42,621 nucleotides of DNA, taken from the NCBI RefSeq assembly GCF_900115265.1, contig NZ_FOVU01000025.1, forward strand, positions 1 to 42,621. The letters run 5' to 3'. Position 1 is the first letter of the stretch, and every line of letters begins with the position of its first letter. The DNA is from Bradyrhizobium sp. Ghvi. Lineage in GTDB: Bacteria; Pseudomonadota; Alphaproteobacteria; Rhizobiales; Xanthobacteraceae. Shown here piece after piece: positions 25,420 through 35,484 of this stretch. The notes below the pieces were generated by a model. The model was not told the origin of the DNA and ran no database searches. It worked only from the letters and a program-made list of their open reading frames with translations. A program made the translations under genes and the position numbers.

Positions 25420-26414
25420 GCCTCCTTGTTGAGTTCGCCACCATGGTCGCCGATCAGATGGCAGGCGACGCGGCGCCCGTCAGGAGCGGATCTGAGCGAT
25501 GGTGCGAACCGCGCGCAAAGTGAAATCGCTACCGGGCAGCGAGGATGGAATGCGCAGCCGCCCGGTCGCGCAGCCGGATCGGGCGGATCTCCTTGCAGGA
25601 TCGTGCGAGAGCGATGTTTCCCGGGCCTCGGCACCGCGGAAACGAGCGCCCGCGAGTAAGGATGCAAAGGATCCAGAAGAACCGCTTCAGAGGCGCCTTC
25701 CTCGACGATGGCGCCGAGATACATCACAGCAATCCGATCGCTGATCAGCCGGACGACCCGCAAATCATGGCTGATGAAGATCATCGCCATGTGCCGCCGC
25801 TCCTGCAGGTCGCGTAAAAGATTGATCACTTGCCCCTGGACCGAGACGTCGAGCGCCGATACTGGCTCATCGCAAACAATGAGTTCTGGATCGGTCGCAA
25901 GTGCACGAGCCAGGACGGCCCGCTGGCGCTGGCCCCCTGAAAGCTCATGCGGATAGCGCCTGAGGTGATCGGTCCTGAGCCCCACATCCGAAAGAAGCGC
26001 ATTGACCCGCCCCTCTCGTTCTGACTTGCTGCCAAACCGATGAATTTCCAGCGGCTCGGCCACTTGCGCGCCGATCGTCAGGCGGGGATCGAGCGCAGCT
26101 AGCGGATCCTGAAACACCATTTGGATTCGCATCCTGAGCCGGCGCCAGCGAATATCGCCCATGGCAGGCAAAGCTTCTCCGCCGAAGGTCACCGTGCCGG
26201 CATCCGGTCGGTCCAGGCCGATCAGGAGCCGGCCCGTCGTGGACTTACCGCAGCCGGATTCGCCAACCAGTCCGAGCGTTTCGCCCCGACCCAGCCGCAG
26301 AGAGAGCCCATTGACCGCGCGGACCATCGCTGGAGGAGCGAAAAGGCCCTGTCGGAAGCGATAATTGCGGACAAGCCCATCGGCTTGGAGGATCGGAGGA
26401 GCACTCGCGCTCAT
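25416..26414 (-). CDS. peptide-type ABC importer ATPase (DppF/OppF family)
   Basis: A 332-residue ATPase. Walker A GESGCGKST, Q-loop region IQMVFQDPLAALDPRLT, signature LSGGQRQRAVLARALA, Walker B LIVCDEPVSALDVS and switch FISHDL are all intact. The C-terminal extension with HPYSRALVSAVP and the cysteine pattern FHPRCPVA is typical of Opp/Dpp ATPases. It overlaps the neighbouring ATPase and permease genes by ATGA, a sign of tight coupling. With the OppD-like partner it forms the heterodimer that powers the importer. Confidence 0.92.
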   Translation of the reverse strand: MSASAPPILQADGLVRNYRFRQGLFAPPAMVRAVNGLSLRLGRGETLGLVGESGCGKSTTGRLLIGLDRPDAGTVTFGGEALPAMGDIRWRRLRMRIQMVFQDPLAALDPRLTIGAQVAEPLEIHRFGSKSEREGRVNALLSDVGLRTDHLRRYPHELSGGQRQRAVLARALATDPELIVCDEPVSALDVSVQGQVINLLRDLQERRHMAMIFISHDLRVVRLISDRIAVMYLGAIVEEGASEAVLLDPLHPYSRALVSAVPRPGKHRSRTILQGDPPDPAARPGGCAFHPRCPVAISLCARFAPSLRSAPDGRRVACHLIGDHGGELNKEA

Positions 26415-27421
26415 GCAGCCGCGACCTCGCCTGCGGGCGGTTCGCTCGTGACGTGCAAGCAGGCAGCCCTGTGTCTGATGTCGCCATCCAGCGGGGCGAG
26501 CTCAATGGCCCATTCACTGCAGCGTCCGATCCGCCGATCGCAACGAGGGGCGAAAGGACAGCCTGGCGGCAATTCGGCTGCGTTTGGCACGACGCCCGGA
26601 ATGGCAAAGAGGCGTTGCCGCGGCGCATCCAGACTTGGAAGAGCCGCAAGAAGACCTCTCGTATAGGGATGAGCAGGTTGGTCGAACAGACGGCAGGCCG
26701 GCAATTCTTCGACGATGTGCCCCCCGTAGAGGACCACGACGCGTTCACAGACCTCGCTGACGACGCCGAGATCATGCGAGATCAGGACCAGCGCCATGTC
26801 TGTCTCGCGCTGGATCTGCCGCAGAAGCTCAAGGATCTGCGCTTGGATAGTGACATCCAAGGCGGTGGTAGGTTCATCAGCGATCAAGATGTCGGGCTGC
26901 CCTGCGAGAGCCATGGCGATCATGACGCGCTGATTCTGCCCGCCGGATAATTCGTGGGGATAGGCGCCAAGGCGGCGCGCTGCATCGGGGATGCCGACCT
27001 GGTCGAGGAGACGTCGCGCTTCGGCGACCGCCGTGCGGTGGTCCATGCTGCGATGGAGGCGCAGGGCTTCAGAGATCTGATCGCTCACCGTGCGCACAGG
27101 ATTAAGCGCGCTCGCCGGGTCCTGGAAGATCATGGCGATCTGCCCGCCGCGCACCTTGTCGAGGCGAGAGGCTGGCGCATGGAGCAGCTCCTCCCCGGCG
27201 AGGCGTACGCTGCCCGTTATTTTAGCGCGCCCCGTCAACAGTCCGAGCGCAGCAAGCCATGTCACGGATTTGCCGCAGCCGCTTTCGCCGACCATGCCCA
27301 GCGACTCGCCACGCCGTAAAGTGAGATCGATTCCGCGCAGCGTCGGCACACCGCCAAACGCCACACGCAATCCTGCGATCTGAAGAAGCGCCTCCATGCG
27401 AGCTCCCTGCCCTTCCCGCAT
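26411..27421 (-). CDS. peptide-type ABC importer ATPase (DppD/OppD family)
   Basis: An intact ATPase of about 330 residues: MVGESGCGKSVTWLAALGLL (Walker A), IAMIFQDPASALNPV (Q-loop), LSGGQNQRVMIAMALA (signature), DILIADEPTTALDVT (Walker B) and LISHDLGV (switch), with HPYTRGLLAALPSL and the C-terminal cysteine cluster CPFAPRC. Two starts are possible: ATG 27421, overlapping the stop of the upstream gene as TGATG, or ATG 27397, which has GGGAG five bases before it. The asparagine in GGQNQR is a mild variant of the usual GGQRQR. Confidence 0.92.
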   Translation of the reverse strand: MREGQGARMEALLQIAGLRVAFGGVPTLRGIDLTLRRGESLGMVGESGCGKSVTWLAALGLLTGRAKITGSVRLAGEELLHAPASRLDKVRGGQIAMIFQDPASALNPVRTVSDQISEALRLHRSMDHRTAVAEARRLLDQVGIPDAARRLGAYPHELSGGQNQRVMIAMALAGQPDILIADEPTTALDVTIQAQILELLRQIQRETDMALVLISHDLGVVSEVCERVVVLYGGHIVEELPACRLFDQPAHPYTRGLLAALPSLDAPRQRLFAIPGVVPNAAELPPGCPFAPRCDRRIGRCSEWAIELAPLDGDIRHRAACLHVTSEPPAGEVAAA

Positions 27422-27996
27422 CACAGGGATCGCATCAGGTCGGTTGGAACGCTGCCCTTGCCGCGGCAGGAGAGAAACGATGCTACAGCGGCATCCTCGG
27501 GTGGCAACTCCGCCGATATCAGGCGATCAGCGGCAAGCGTGCCTACCCAGCGGGGCAATTGCACGACAGGTGTGTGCGCGCGCCTGGGCCTGCTGGCATT
27601 GACAACGTCTGCAAAGGAGCCCGAACGCTCCCCAAATGAGAGCGTATCATGCGCTTCGGAACGACCGATGTTCGTGCAGCTTTCACATATGGGCCGGGCA
27701 GCCCCGACAGTCTTGACCTCGCATCTGATCTCAAGGCGCTCCGTCACTTGCCGGCGCGCTGTCAGATCGTGGGCGCAGTCCGGAGGCAGACTTGGATGAA
27801 TGCGGCGCAGCGTCCGCGCCTCCCGGGCGGCGCGGCGCTCCCGTCGGATTATCGGCGAGACTTTGAACAGGATTGCAAGATCGCCTGCGGCAAGGTTGTC
27901 GTCAAACCAAGTCATCGCCAAAGACCTCTGGCCGAGGGCTAGCTCCAAAATGGGGCGATTGCTGTCGCACAATGCTCGATTCAAGGTGTGCCTCAT
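27421..27996 (-). CDS. unidentified protein inside the importer operon
   Basis: A 191-residue frame (MRHTLNRALCDSNRPILELA ...) that starts five bases after the stop of the binding-protein gene and ends overlapping the start of the ATPase gene. That fit suggests a real operon member. The protein is Arg- and Ala-rich, without membrane segments or a signal peptide, and I cannot match a family; parts of it (RRERRAAREARTLRRIHPS) look low in complexity. It could be a decayed enzyme gene whose frame happens to stay open. Peptide importer operons often include a peptidase or amidohydrolase at such a place, but no motif supports one here. Confidence 0.45.
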   Translation of the reverse strand: MRHTLNRALCDSNRPILELALGQRSLAMTWFDDNLAAGDLAILFKVSPIIRRERRAAREARTLRRIHPSLPPDCAHDLTARRQVTERLEIRCEVKTVGAARPICESCTNIGRSEAHDTLSFGERSGSFADVVNASRPRRAHTPVVQLPRWVGTLAADRLISAELPPEDAAVASFLSCRGKGSVPTDLMRSL

Positions 27997-28001
27997 CGCG
28001 A

Positions 28002-29582
28002 TCAGGTCCGGATCAGAGCTCTGTTGAACGGGCCAAAATTGAGATCGAGCGTCAGCCCGGGCAGCCACGGCACGTCGCGACGCTTGCCATAGAACTGCCC
28101 CGACACGTGCAGGATCACGCAAGGCGGATCGACCTCATTGATGATCTCGAGCATGCGACGGATGATCGGCCGGCGCTGTTCGCTTTGGACGGTGTCTTGG
28201 AGCCTTGCGCCGAGCGCGAAATATTCCTCGTTCCTCCAGATTCCAATTGACTTTGGCAGGGTGCCGCTTGGACCGTATTCACGCCAGGGATGGCCGAGAT
28301 GATCCAGAAAGAGTGCCGTATTGGACGTATCAAAGATGGCACGCACCGGCTGGCGCTGAATTTGCGCGAAGTTTTCCATCATCTGAAGTTTGACGTTCAG
28401 GCCAACCGCACGCCACATCTCGATCATGGTCTGCGCGCCAGAGACCTGATTGGGGTAGTAATTGTTGAGCAGACGATAGGTGATCTGCTCTCCCTTGTAG
28501 CCCGCTTCGGCCAGCAGCTCCTTGGCTTTGTCAGGATCATAGGTGAGCGACGGGAACTCGTGGATGTAGCCTTCGCCGTAGCTTGGCAACTGGTAACCGT
28601 TCGGAATCGGGAGCCGGTCCTCCCACAAGCTCTGCACGATCAGCTTGCGGTCGAGCGCAAGGCTCATCGCACGGCGGACACGCGCATCCTTCAGAACGGG
28701 ATCGGTCTGATCGAAGACGAGCGAGCGGATATTCTGCACGGCACCACCCACGACCTCGAGATCTGGACGCTTCTGGATGCCCGCAAACTGGTCCGGCGGA
28801 ATGTCAGTGGCAATGTCGAGCTCGTTGGCGAGGAGGCCGTTCACGCGCGCGGAAAGTTCGGGAATGATGCGGTATTCGATGCCATCGAACGGCGGCCGCC
28901 CGCCCCAATACGCATCGTGGGCGGCCAAAGAGACACGAATATCCAGCTTGTGATCGGCGAGCTTGTAGGGACCGCTTCCGACAGGGGCTGTGGTCCAGCG
29001 CTCCCACGAGCCCGCCGCCACGAAGGCGCGCTGACTGACGATCTCCGATCCCCAAGCGGCCAGACGCTGCTCAAGGAGCGCGTCAGCGCCCTTTGCATGC
29101 ACAATGACGGTGTAAGGATCGACAATTTCGACCTTCTCGAGCCGATCAAGCGACTGAAGCGCCTCGGACATTCCGCTGCGTCCAGGCCCGAGCAGGTGGT
29201 CAGGGCCAAGGCTGAAGGCAACATCTTCGGCCGTCAAAGGCGCTCCGTCGTGGAAAGCCACTCCCTTGCGCAAGAACAGCCGCAACGACTGCGCATTGAT
29301 CCGCTCCCAACGCTCAGCCAAGCTGGGCCGTAGCGCCATGTCGCGGGCGTGGTCGAAGGTGATCAGCGTATCGAAAAGCTGCGGCATGATCCGGCGAATG
29401 GCAGTATCGGTCGCGATGACTGGATCGAAGGATCGCGGAAATCCGGACATGCCGACCCGAAGGGGCGGACGCGTCAATGTCTTAGGCTCGCCCTCCGCAG
29501 CTCCGGCGCCGGTGCTTGCGAACGCGCTTGCGGCAACGGCGCCTGCGATCGCTTGCCGTCGCGTCAGATCAATAGGGTTCAT
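28002..29582 (-). CDS. peptide-type ABC importer substrate-binding protein (SBP family 5)
   Basis: A 526-residue secreted binding protein. The start at 29582 is fixed by GGAGG five bases before ATG. A twin-arginine signal peptide is visible: LTRRQAIAGAVAASAFA, then AGA near the cut. Family-5 landmarks follow: LFDTLITFD, LRPSLAERWERI, LRKGVAFHDGAPLTAEDVAF, PVGSGPYKLADH, RVRRAMSLALDRKLIVQSLW and the late PDKAKELLAEAGY. Ligands of this family include peptides, nickel and opine-like compounds; the sequence does not settle which. Export by Tat is common for this family in rhizobia. It is the first gene of the operon, with the promoter expected in 29583-29983. Confidence 0.92.
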   Translation of the reverse strand: MNPIDLTRRQAIAGAVAASAFASTGAGAAEGEPKTLTRPPLRVGMSGFPRSFDPVIATDTAIRRIMPQLFDTLITFDHARDMALRPSLAERWERINAQSLRLFLRKGVAFHDGAPLTAEDVAFSLGPDHLLGPGRSGMSEALQSLDRLEKVEIVDPYTVIVHAKGADALLEQRLAAWGSEIVSQRAFVAAGSWERWTTAPVGSGPYKLADHKLDIRVSLAAHDAYWGGRPPFDGIEYRIIPELSARVNGLLANELDIATDIPPDQFAGIQKRPDLEVVGGAVQNIRSLVFDQTDPVLKDARVRRAMSLALDRKLIVQSLWEDRLPIPNGYQLPSYGEGYIHEFPSLTYDPDKAKELLAEAGYKGEQITYRLLNNYYPNQVSGAQTMIEMWRAVGLNVKLQMMENFAQIQRQPVRAIFDTSNTALFLDHLGHPWREYGPSGTLPKSIGIWRNEEYFALGARLQDTVQSEQRRPIIRRMLEIINEVDPPCVILHVSGQFYGKRRDVPWLPGLTLDLNFGPFNRALIRT

Positions 29583-29983
29583 CCCCGCCTCCGGTTCACT
29601 TTCCATGGATACGACTGTCACGCCGTGAATTCTTAAGGTTGGCGCGCAATTTGGCAGACCACTTAAGTTGGCGATTGTGTTATTCAGGCATATTCGCGAT
29701 CGTGCGCGACCTTAAAAACCTGAACTGATACGGCAGGATGACGTTCATCGAATAAGTCGATGTAAGCTTGCGAACATGCGATGGTCGGCGCTCCTGGCGC
29801 AGGCTGATGAAGAGGACAATCTGGGACGCAAGTTGCTGCGCGAGCGCCCAACAAAGCCGCACGAAGAACGATAGAGTTATCGCAGTCTCCATTATTTTAT
29901 CCAAAGCCGCGATCGGTTCGTTTGGCCGTTCGCTTTCGGATAGATCCCCACGAAAACGCTCATTCGAACTCGTAGAATATGGT
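29583..29983. other. intergenic region between importer operon and aminotransferase fragment
   Basis: Presumed promoter region for the minus-strand importer operon. No clear -35/-10, nod-box or tts-box pattern is seen. A -24/-12-like string on the minus strand has wrong spacing. Short frames on both strands are not convincing. Confidence 0.35.
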
Positions 29984-30565
29984 GTGTTGTCTCTCGTTTC
30001 AGAACGCCTCAAGGTGGCCCGTCCCTCTCAAACCGAGGTCATGACGGCTCGCGCGGCCGAGCTGCGCGATCACGGCGCCGATGTGATTTCGCTCAGCCAG
30101 GCGGGCCCGGATCTCGGCACGCCGCCAGCCCTCTGTGAAGCTGGCATCCGGGCAATCCGCGACGGGCAGACGAAATACCCAGCGGTCGCCGGAATCAAGC
30201 CACTGCGGCAAGCTATTCGCGAGAGCCTATATCGCGATCATGGGCTCGACTACGGTATTGACCAGATCACGGTGGGCTGCGGCGCCAAGCAGGTTGTGTT
30301 CAACGCATTATTCGCCAGCCTTGATCCGGGCGACGAGGCTGTGATCCCGACGCCGTGCTGGGTCTCCTGTCCAGACATGGTGTGGGCGTCCAGCCTCGAG
30401 CCGTCAGCGCTTTGTGGGCTGCCCGACATGCGCCTGATTTCGATGACACAGCACTTGGACACGCTGCGGGCGATGGCCGGATGCATGAGGCTGCCGATCG
30501 TTGGCGATATACGGGCTATGGCAATGCGTTCAATGTCATCAATGCTATCACGGAATAGATGCTAG
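29984..30565 (+). pseudogene. aspartate-type aminotransferase, truncated
   Basis: From GTG 29984 the frame reads LSLVSERLKVARPSQTEVMT, ISLSQAGPDLGTPPALCEAG, KYPAVAGIKPLRQAI, ITVGCGAKQVVFNALFASLD and PGDEAVIPTPCWVSCPDMV, which is the N-terminal third of a class I aspartate aminotransferase. At about 30383 the match stops and unrelated sequence follows to the TAG. The PLP-binding Lys and the substrate Arg of the C-terminal part are missing, so it cannot be active. The break looks like a deletion or rearrangement rather than a point mutation. Confidence 0.78.
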
Positions 30566-30710
30566 CGCGTCCTGGGCGCCACGTCCGGAAGCATTCTTCA
30601 GGCGCCTTTGCATCAACGCTCACGCGCGCCTCGGTCACCAGACTGCAAAAGGCATGTGGGACGATCAGGCCATGCTCTAGTCCCTCCAGCACAGCCAAAT
30701 AGCACTAGGC

Positions 30711-32543
30711 CTACGGAGATGCGGCCAGCCATGTTTTGGGCTGGCCCTCCGCCGAGAGCGGACCGCACTCGACGGCCTGCCGCTCGAACAGACTGCGATA
30801 GATGCCGTCGGGTTGCAAGATCAGTGCCGAATGCGCGCCCTGCTCGACGATCTCGCCGCGATCGAACACCAGGATGCGGTCGAGGCCGCGCACCGTCGAC
30901 AGGCGGTGTGCGATGACGATCGAGGTGCGGTCCTTCATCAGCCGTTCCATCGCCTCTTGGATCAGCGCTTCCGATTCCGAATCCAGGCTCGACGTCGCCT
31001 CGTCCAGGACCAACACTGGCGCGTCAACCAAAAACGCGCGCGCCAGCGCAATGCGCTGCCGCTCGCCGCCGGACAGATTTACGCCGCGCTCACCCACCAG
31101 CGTGCCGTAGCCGTTGGGCGATCGTATGATGAAGTCATGCGCATTGGCGAGCCTTGCCGCCTGCTTGATCGCCGCCATGCTGGCGCCGGGGCGGCCATAG
31201 GCGATGTTTTCAGCCAGCGAGCGGTGAAACAGGATCGGCTCCTGTTCCACGATCGCGATCTGGCTGCGCAGCGACCGCTGCGTTGCTTTCGCAATGTCTT
31301 GGCCGTCGATCAGGATTCGGCCGCCGGAGACGTTATAGAGCCGCTGAAGCAGCTTGACGAAGGTGGTCTTGCCGGAGCCGGAGCGCCCCACCAGAGCGAT
31401 CCGCTCGCCGGCGCGGATCTTGATCGACAGTCCATCGTAGAGCGGCACGCGATCCCCGTCATAGAGGAAGGTGACGTTCTCGAAGGTGATCCTCCCGCTC
31501 TCAATGACGATCGGCTTGGCGTGGGGGCCATCGACAATGCCGATCGGCTCGCCGTAGATACTAACCAGTTCCTCCATGTCGTTCACCGAGCGCTGCAGAT
31601 TGTTGATGTGCATCCCGACATCACGCAAATAGCCGTGGATGATGAAATAGCTTGTCAACACATAGGTGACGTCGCCCGGAGAGGTCCGCCCCGCCGTCCA
31701 CAGCAGGATGGCGCCGCCGATCACCGAAGCACGAAAGCACAAGAGCATTATGAGCTGCACCGTGCCCGTGCCGTTGGAGCGCAGCCACGTGCGCTGCACC
31801 CGCGCCCGCCAGCGTCTAATGACACCGTCAAGCCGCGCATCCTCGCGCGCCTCAGCACCGAAAGACTTCACCACTGTATTGCACGTGAGCGCATCTGCTA
31901 GCGTGCCGCTGACTTTGCTGTCCCAGGTGTTGGAGACGCGCGCCGCTGGCGCGATGTAGCCGATCGTGAATGCCATCGTCATGGCGACATAGATCACTGC
32001 GCCGAGGCCGAACACGGCTCCGAGCTCGGGCCAATGCAGGCCGAGCAGGATTGTCGAGCCCACCAGCACCGCGAACGACGGCAACAATGCCATCAAGATC
32101 GTATGATTAAGCAGGTCGACCGCCCACATGCCGCGGGTGATCTTGCGTACGGTCGAGCCTGCGAACGAGTTTGCGTGCCAGTCGGTCGAGAAGCGCTGCA
32201 CGCGCATGAAGGCCCCACGGGCCACATCTGACATGGTCTTCAGCGTGAACGGCACGATCGCCTGCAAGCCCGTAAATCGCAATATAATCGAGAGCAGACC
32301 AACCGCGAGGGTACCAACGAACGCAAGCAGTGCCGCATCTCGCGCCGCTTGGTCGGAGGGAACCGACGTCAATGCATCCACCAGACGGCCGGAATAGACT
32401 GGCATAAACAGGTCGGCGGCCGTCGCTCCTAAGAAGTCGACGAGGATAATCGTGGCACGACCGGGCTGCTTCAGCCAGTGCTCCAATACAAACGGGAGAA
32501 CCAGGCCGATTGCGGCGGGTCGTTTTTCATCTTGACTGGTCAT
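30711..32543 (-). CDS. ABC exporter, fused membrane and ATPase domains (MsbA/multidrug type)
   Basis: A half-transporter of 610 residues from ATG 32543 (MTSQDEKRPA); an in-frame ATG at 32591 would add 16 residues. The first 320 residues form the six-helix exporter domain, with FSTDWHANSFAGSTVRKITR as the coupling-helix region. The ATPase domain has ALVGRSGSGKTTFVKLLQRL (Walker A), QIAIVEQEPILFHRSLAENI (Q-loop), NLSGGERQRIALARAF (signature), VLVLDEATSSLDSESEALIQ (Walker B and D-loop) and VIAHRLSTV (switch). All catalytic residues are intact, so it should work as a homodimer exporting a lipid, drug or peptide. Nothing nearby reveals the cargo. Confidence 0.9.
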   Translation of the reverse strand: MTSQDEKRPAAIGLVLPFVLEHWLKQPGRATIILVDFLGATAADLFMPVYSGRLVDALTSVPSDQAARDAALLAFVGTLAVGLLSIILRFTGLQAIVPFTLKTMSDVARGAFMRVQRFSTDWHANSFAGSTVRKITRGMWAVDLLNHTILMALLPSFAVLVGSTILLGLHWPELGAVFGLGAVIYVAMTMAFTIGYIAPAARVSNTWDSKVSGTLADALTCNTVVKSFGAEAREDARLDGVIRRWRARVQRTWLRSNGTGTVQLIMLLCFRASVIGGAILLWTAGRTSPGDVTYVLTSYFIIHGYLRDVGMHINNLQRSVNDMEELVSIYGEPIGIVDGPHAKPIVIESGRITFENVTFLYDGDRVPLYDGLSIKIRAGERIALVGRSGSGKTTFVKLLQRLYNVSGGRILIDGQDIAKATQRSLRSQIAIVEQEPILFHRSLAENIAYGRPGASMAAIKQAARLANAHDFIIRSPNGYGTLVGERGVNLSGGERQRIALARAFLVDAPVLVLDEATSSLDSESEALIQEAMERLMKDRTSIVIAHRLSTVRGLDRILVFDRGEIVEQGAHSALILQPDGIYRSLFERQAVECGPLSAEGQPKTWLAASP

Positions 32544-33098
32544 GGCAGCAGGGATTTGTGACGCACACGGTACAAAAACCGCTCGATCCAAGCCCGGTCC
32601 CTAATACTTGGCGGCCGTCCGCGCGCTAGGGATGGGGATAAGTGCTCGGAGTCTGGGAGCTGCAGCCGAACTCTTCTATCCATTTCATCATTCTCCGCGC
32701 AAGCGCTTAGCCGAAGCCTCACGCTTTGCGAGCTCCTCCAGCTGAGAGCATCGATCTGAGCCATCGGCCAGCTTCGCGCGATCCGAGCCTGTCTGAGCCA
32801 GGTAGGCGGGATCGGCGTCGCTCATCTGTGCCCCTGCAGAAGCGTTGGGATGACCACTTCGCCCGCCCTCGGCCATGGCTGTACGCAAGGAGTGCATTTT
32901 GATAAGGGAGTGTTCAGCAAATGACCCGCCAGAGACTTTGCGTCATGGGACCGGACGCGACCTCACTTGGAAGATCACCCTCGCGTCGATCCGGCCTCGC
33001 AAACGATCCACCGCCATGCTCGTGGATCGTTAATTGCCGATGCCCCAGCGGATGACTAGTCGAATTGAAAAGTGAGCAGCTCAGATCGTTACCCTTTT
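32544..33098. other. gap, no gene called
   Basis: The minus-strand frame 32688-32897 (ending LEELAKREASAKRLRGE) is helical and could be a small gene, but lacks a clear ribosome binding site and a known family. After the TlpA-like pseudogene, ATG 33102 overlaps its stop (ATGA) and opens a short frame that may once have been a downstream partner. Confidence 0.35.
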
Positions 33099-34432
33099 TC
33101 ATCTTTGCTCCTCCGGCGCTAGCGCTTTGGTACTTTGCGACGCTCCGCGCTGCGGAGTCGCACAAAGAGCCCCATAGCACGCCTTCTGACCGTTGTAGTT
33201 GGCCAGCGCTTGGACCGATACCGCCATAACCTGCTGTTTCAGTTCGTTCGGGATAGGCCAGCGACTCCAGCATCACCTCGATCAACTCGATGGCGCGATC
33301 CTTATTGCTGCTCTCGTAATAGTACTGAGCGACCGCCGGATAAGACAGGAACTTAGGGGCCTCGCCGCGTTGCGGAGGATTTACCGCCAAAATGTGTTCG
33401 GATAACTCCTTGCCCATCGCAAAGCGCTCGCCCTGCGGCAAATGAGAGTTGTCATTCGCCGGATTAAAGAGTTGGCGCATCGCTCCGGCCATCCACAGCG
33501 CGGATTTTTTGTTCACCGCATCACGAACAAATTGGCGCATCACCGGCATGCCGGCCTGCAAGTCGTGCATTTTGTGAAGCAACAGATCCGCATCTAGCAC
33601 CCGGAAGCTCACGTCATCCGGCAGAACAGCGACGGCTTCTTCGACCACCGAAAGCGCCTTCGCCCAATCCTGTGCCTTCATAGCCGGCATCAGTTTGGCG
33701 AAGATGGGCATTGTGCGTTTGCCCTCCGCGATCCGCTCTGCATCGGCGGCTTTCGCTTCATCGGTGATGCGCCAGCTGCCGGTCAGAATCTTCGGCAAAA
33801 CGTGATCGAGTCGCGTCGGCGAACCGAAAGGCGATGCGGCCATCGCGGTCGACCACGAACGAGGTGGGAATCCCGACAGAAAAGCTGGACTCCATCCAAA
33901 GCTTGTCCATTTCGCGTGTGTAGTTGAACCCGATCCGATAGTTGAGATTCGGCAACTTTTCGGTCAACCATGCGTCCAACTTGGTTGCGGCCTCTTGCGC
34001 TGTTCGAGCGCGTTCACGAGCTGCTATTCCGATGACCTCAACCCTGTATTTCTCTTGCAGCTGTACGAGATCGGACAGCGCCGCCACACATGGCGGCGCA
34101 CCAAGTTGCCCAAAATTCAACTATGTACACTTTCCCGGGCTGGAAGCTCGTAAGGGGCTGACCACGCAGCCAGTTCGCCACCTTGATCGGAGGAGCTGGG
34201 GATTCTGGCCCAGCGCCATGTTACTCTCCAAAGTTATTGTCAGAGGTTGGGCGACGTATTGCGCTAGCTGATCTTTGATTGCCACTGCGATCGAGAGGGG
34301 TGGTGCATTAGTGTAGATGGGCTGCCGAGCGAGATCCGCAGCAGATCTCGGTGCCGGCTGCGCTAAGCGCAACGACACACAAAGCCACAAGCAACAAGCT
34401 CTTTCTCTTACGCGCGGACCACATCGGTTCAA
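33099..34432 (-). pseudogene. TlpA-like thioredoxin-family protein with helical C-terminal domain, several frameshifts
   Basis: Pieces in different frames rebuild one secreted redoxin. The first (34432-34121) gives a signal-like start and LARQPIYTNAPPLSIAV, ending LRASSPGK. The next (34120-33758) gives NFGQLGAPPCVAALSDLVQL, where the family has NFWATWCAPCVAAL, then IPTSFVVDRDGRIAF. The third (33843 on) gives PTRLDHVLPKILTGSW and a helical part (MPIFAKLMPAMKAQDWAKAL ...). The true end in yet another frame is ALAPEEQR with TGA at 33101. At least three frame changes, and loss of the first Cys and the Trp of WCxxC, make it a dead gene. Confidence 0.8.
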
Positions 34433-35437
34433 GGACGGAGAGCATTGCTGATCTCGCGTTTGCCGCGCTCAGCACTTTCAGTACTGCTGAACCCTAGTAG
34501 CAACGTCCGTGCCAGCATCGTCTGCGCGGATTAAGTATCTAACTGCGCATGAAAAGCTCAACTGCACTTCACGGCGACCGGCGTTTCGAATCGGACGGAC
34601 TTTGTGCCGCTGTCGGACTTTGAACAAGAATTGCGCACTTGGCGCCGTCAGAAAACTGATTTGATGTTGTGAACCGCCGAACGGAAACTTGGTATCTCTT
34701 AGCAAACAGGATTAGGCGAGCGACAATTTAGATCGGGCCCGAACGAACCAGAGTCCGCAAACCGTGGACGCGTGTTCTGGTCGATGACGGTAGAACCATG
34801 CGCGGGGCACTGCAGACGGTGCCGTGCATAGGGTACGCTTTGAAACTGCAGTGCTTCCCATCACGCCTAGCGCTTCCTGCACCAAAACTGGCACTTCGAT
34901 TAGTCTGCTGTCCAGCCGCGTGTATCAGCGGTTGCCGGCGCCCCTATCGACTTCGAAAGTGGTACCCCTGGTATCGAAGCAGATGCCGCCTATCGCGTCG
35001 ACAGAGCTAAGGTTTCACAGGTTTTTTTGCGGCGCGAAGTAGGTCGTCTTCAACGCGAATGTTGCAACTCTATGCAGCTGTCGAGGCGCTGTCTGATCGC
35101 GGGTCATTCGAGGCAATTCGTGCGCATTTCCGCAAGGCTCCGAACTTATTGTCGCTAAGCTGAACCTGGCTGAAGGACCATCGCCTTGCCTGGCGCATTC
35201 TACCTTTTTCCTACTGCGCCGGTTGATCGGCAAACACGCGGCGGTCGGCAAGGTGACAATGATTGATACCCATGTTCGCCATGTATCTTCTCGATGCGTT
35301 TGGGTCCCGGTGGTGCCGCCCCGGCGGCTTCCTAGTCGCGCGCTACATCCGCATCTGTCATGCGGAGGGAGCAACAATTCGGTAACTCGCATCGAATGAT
35401 TCGATCGAAACCACCAATTTAGCGATCTTTTTATGTT
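34433..35437. other. 1-kb gap, no gene recognised
   Basis: No coherent frame on either strand. At 35404-35420 the string ATCGAAACCACCAATTT resembles part of a nod box (ATCGAAACAATCGATTT) at 14 of 17 positions, but the rest of the 47-bp element is not recognisable. Confidence 0.35.
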
Positions 35438-35455
35438 GGTTATAGCCTGTGGTTT
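35438..35455 (+). promoter_or_regulatory. conserved leader element of XRE gene, copy 1
   Basis: GGTTATAGCCTGTGGTTT ends 29 bases before the ATG of the XRE gene. The matching element GGCTATAACCGGTGGTTT (15 of 18 identical) lies at the same distance before the broken XRE copy at 38860. The AACC...GGTT dyad in copy 2 suggests an operator, probably autoregulatory. Confidence 0.5.
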
Positions 35456-35484
35456 GATGGCCGTCGAAATGGCTGCCTTCGCGC

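Noticed and set aside
29642..29680. TGGC...GC strings upstream of the importer operon as sigma-54 promoters
   Set aside because: The GG and GC pairs are 13, not 12, positions apart on both strands, and no activator site was seen.
35380..35450. Nod box upstream of the XRE gene
   Set aside because: Only a 17-base part matches (14 of 17); the conserved ATC...GAT upstream half is missing.
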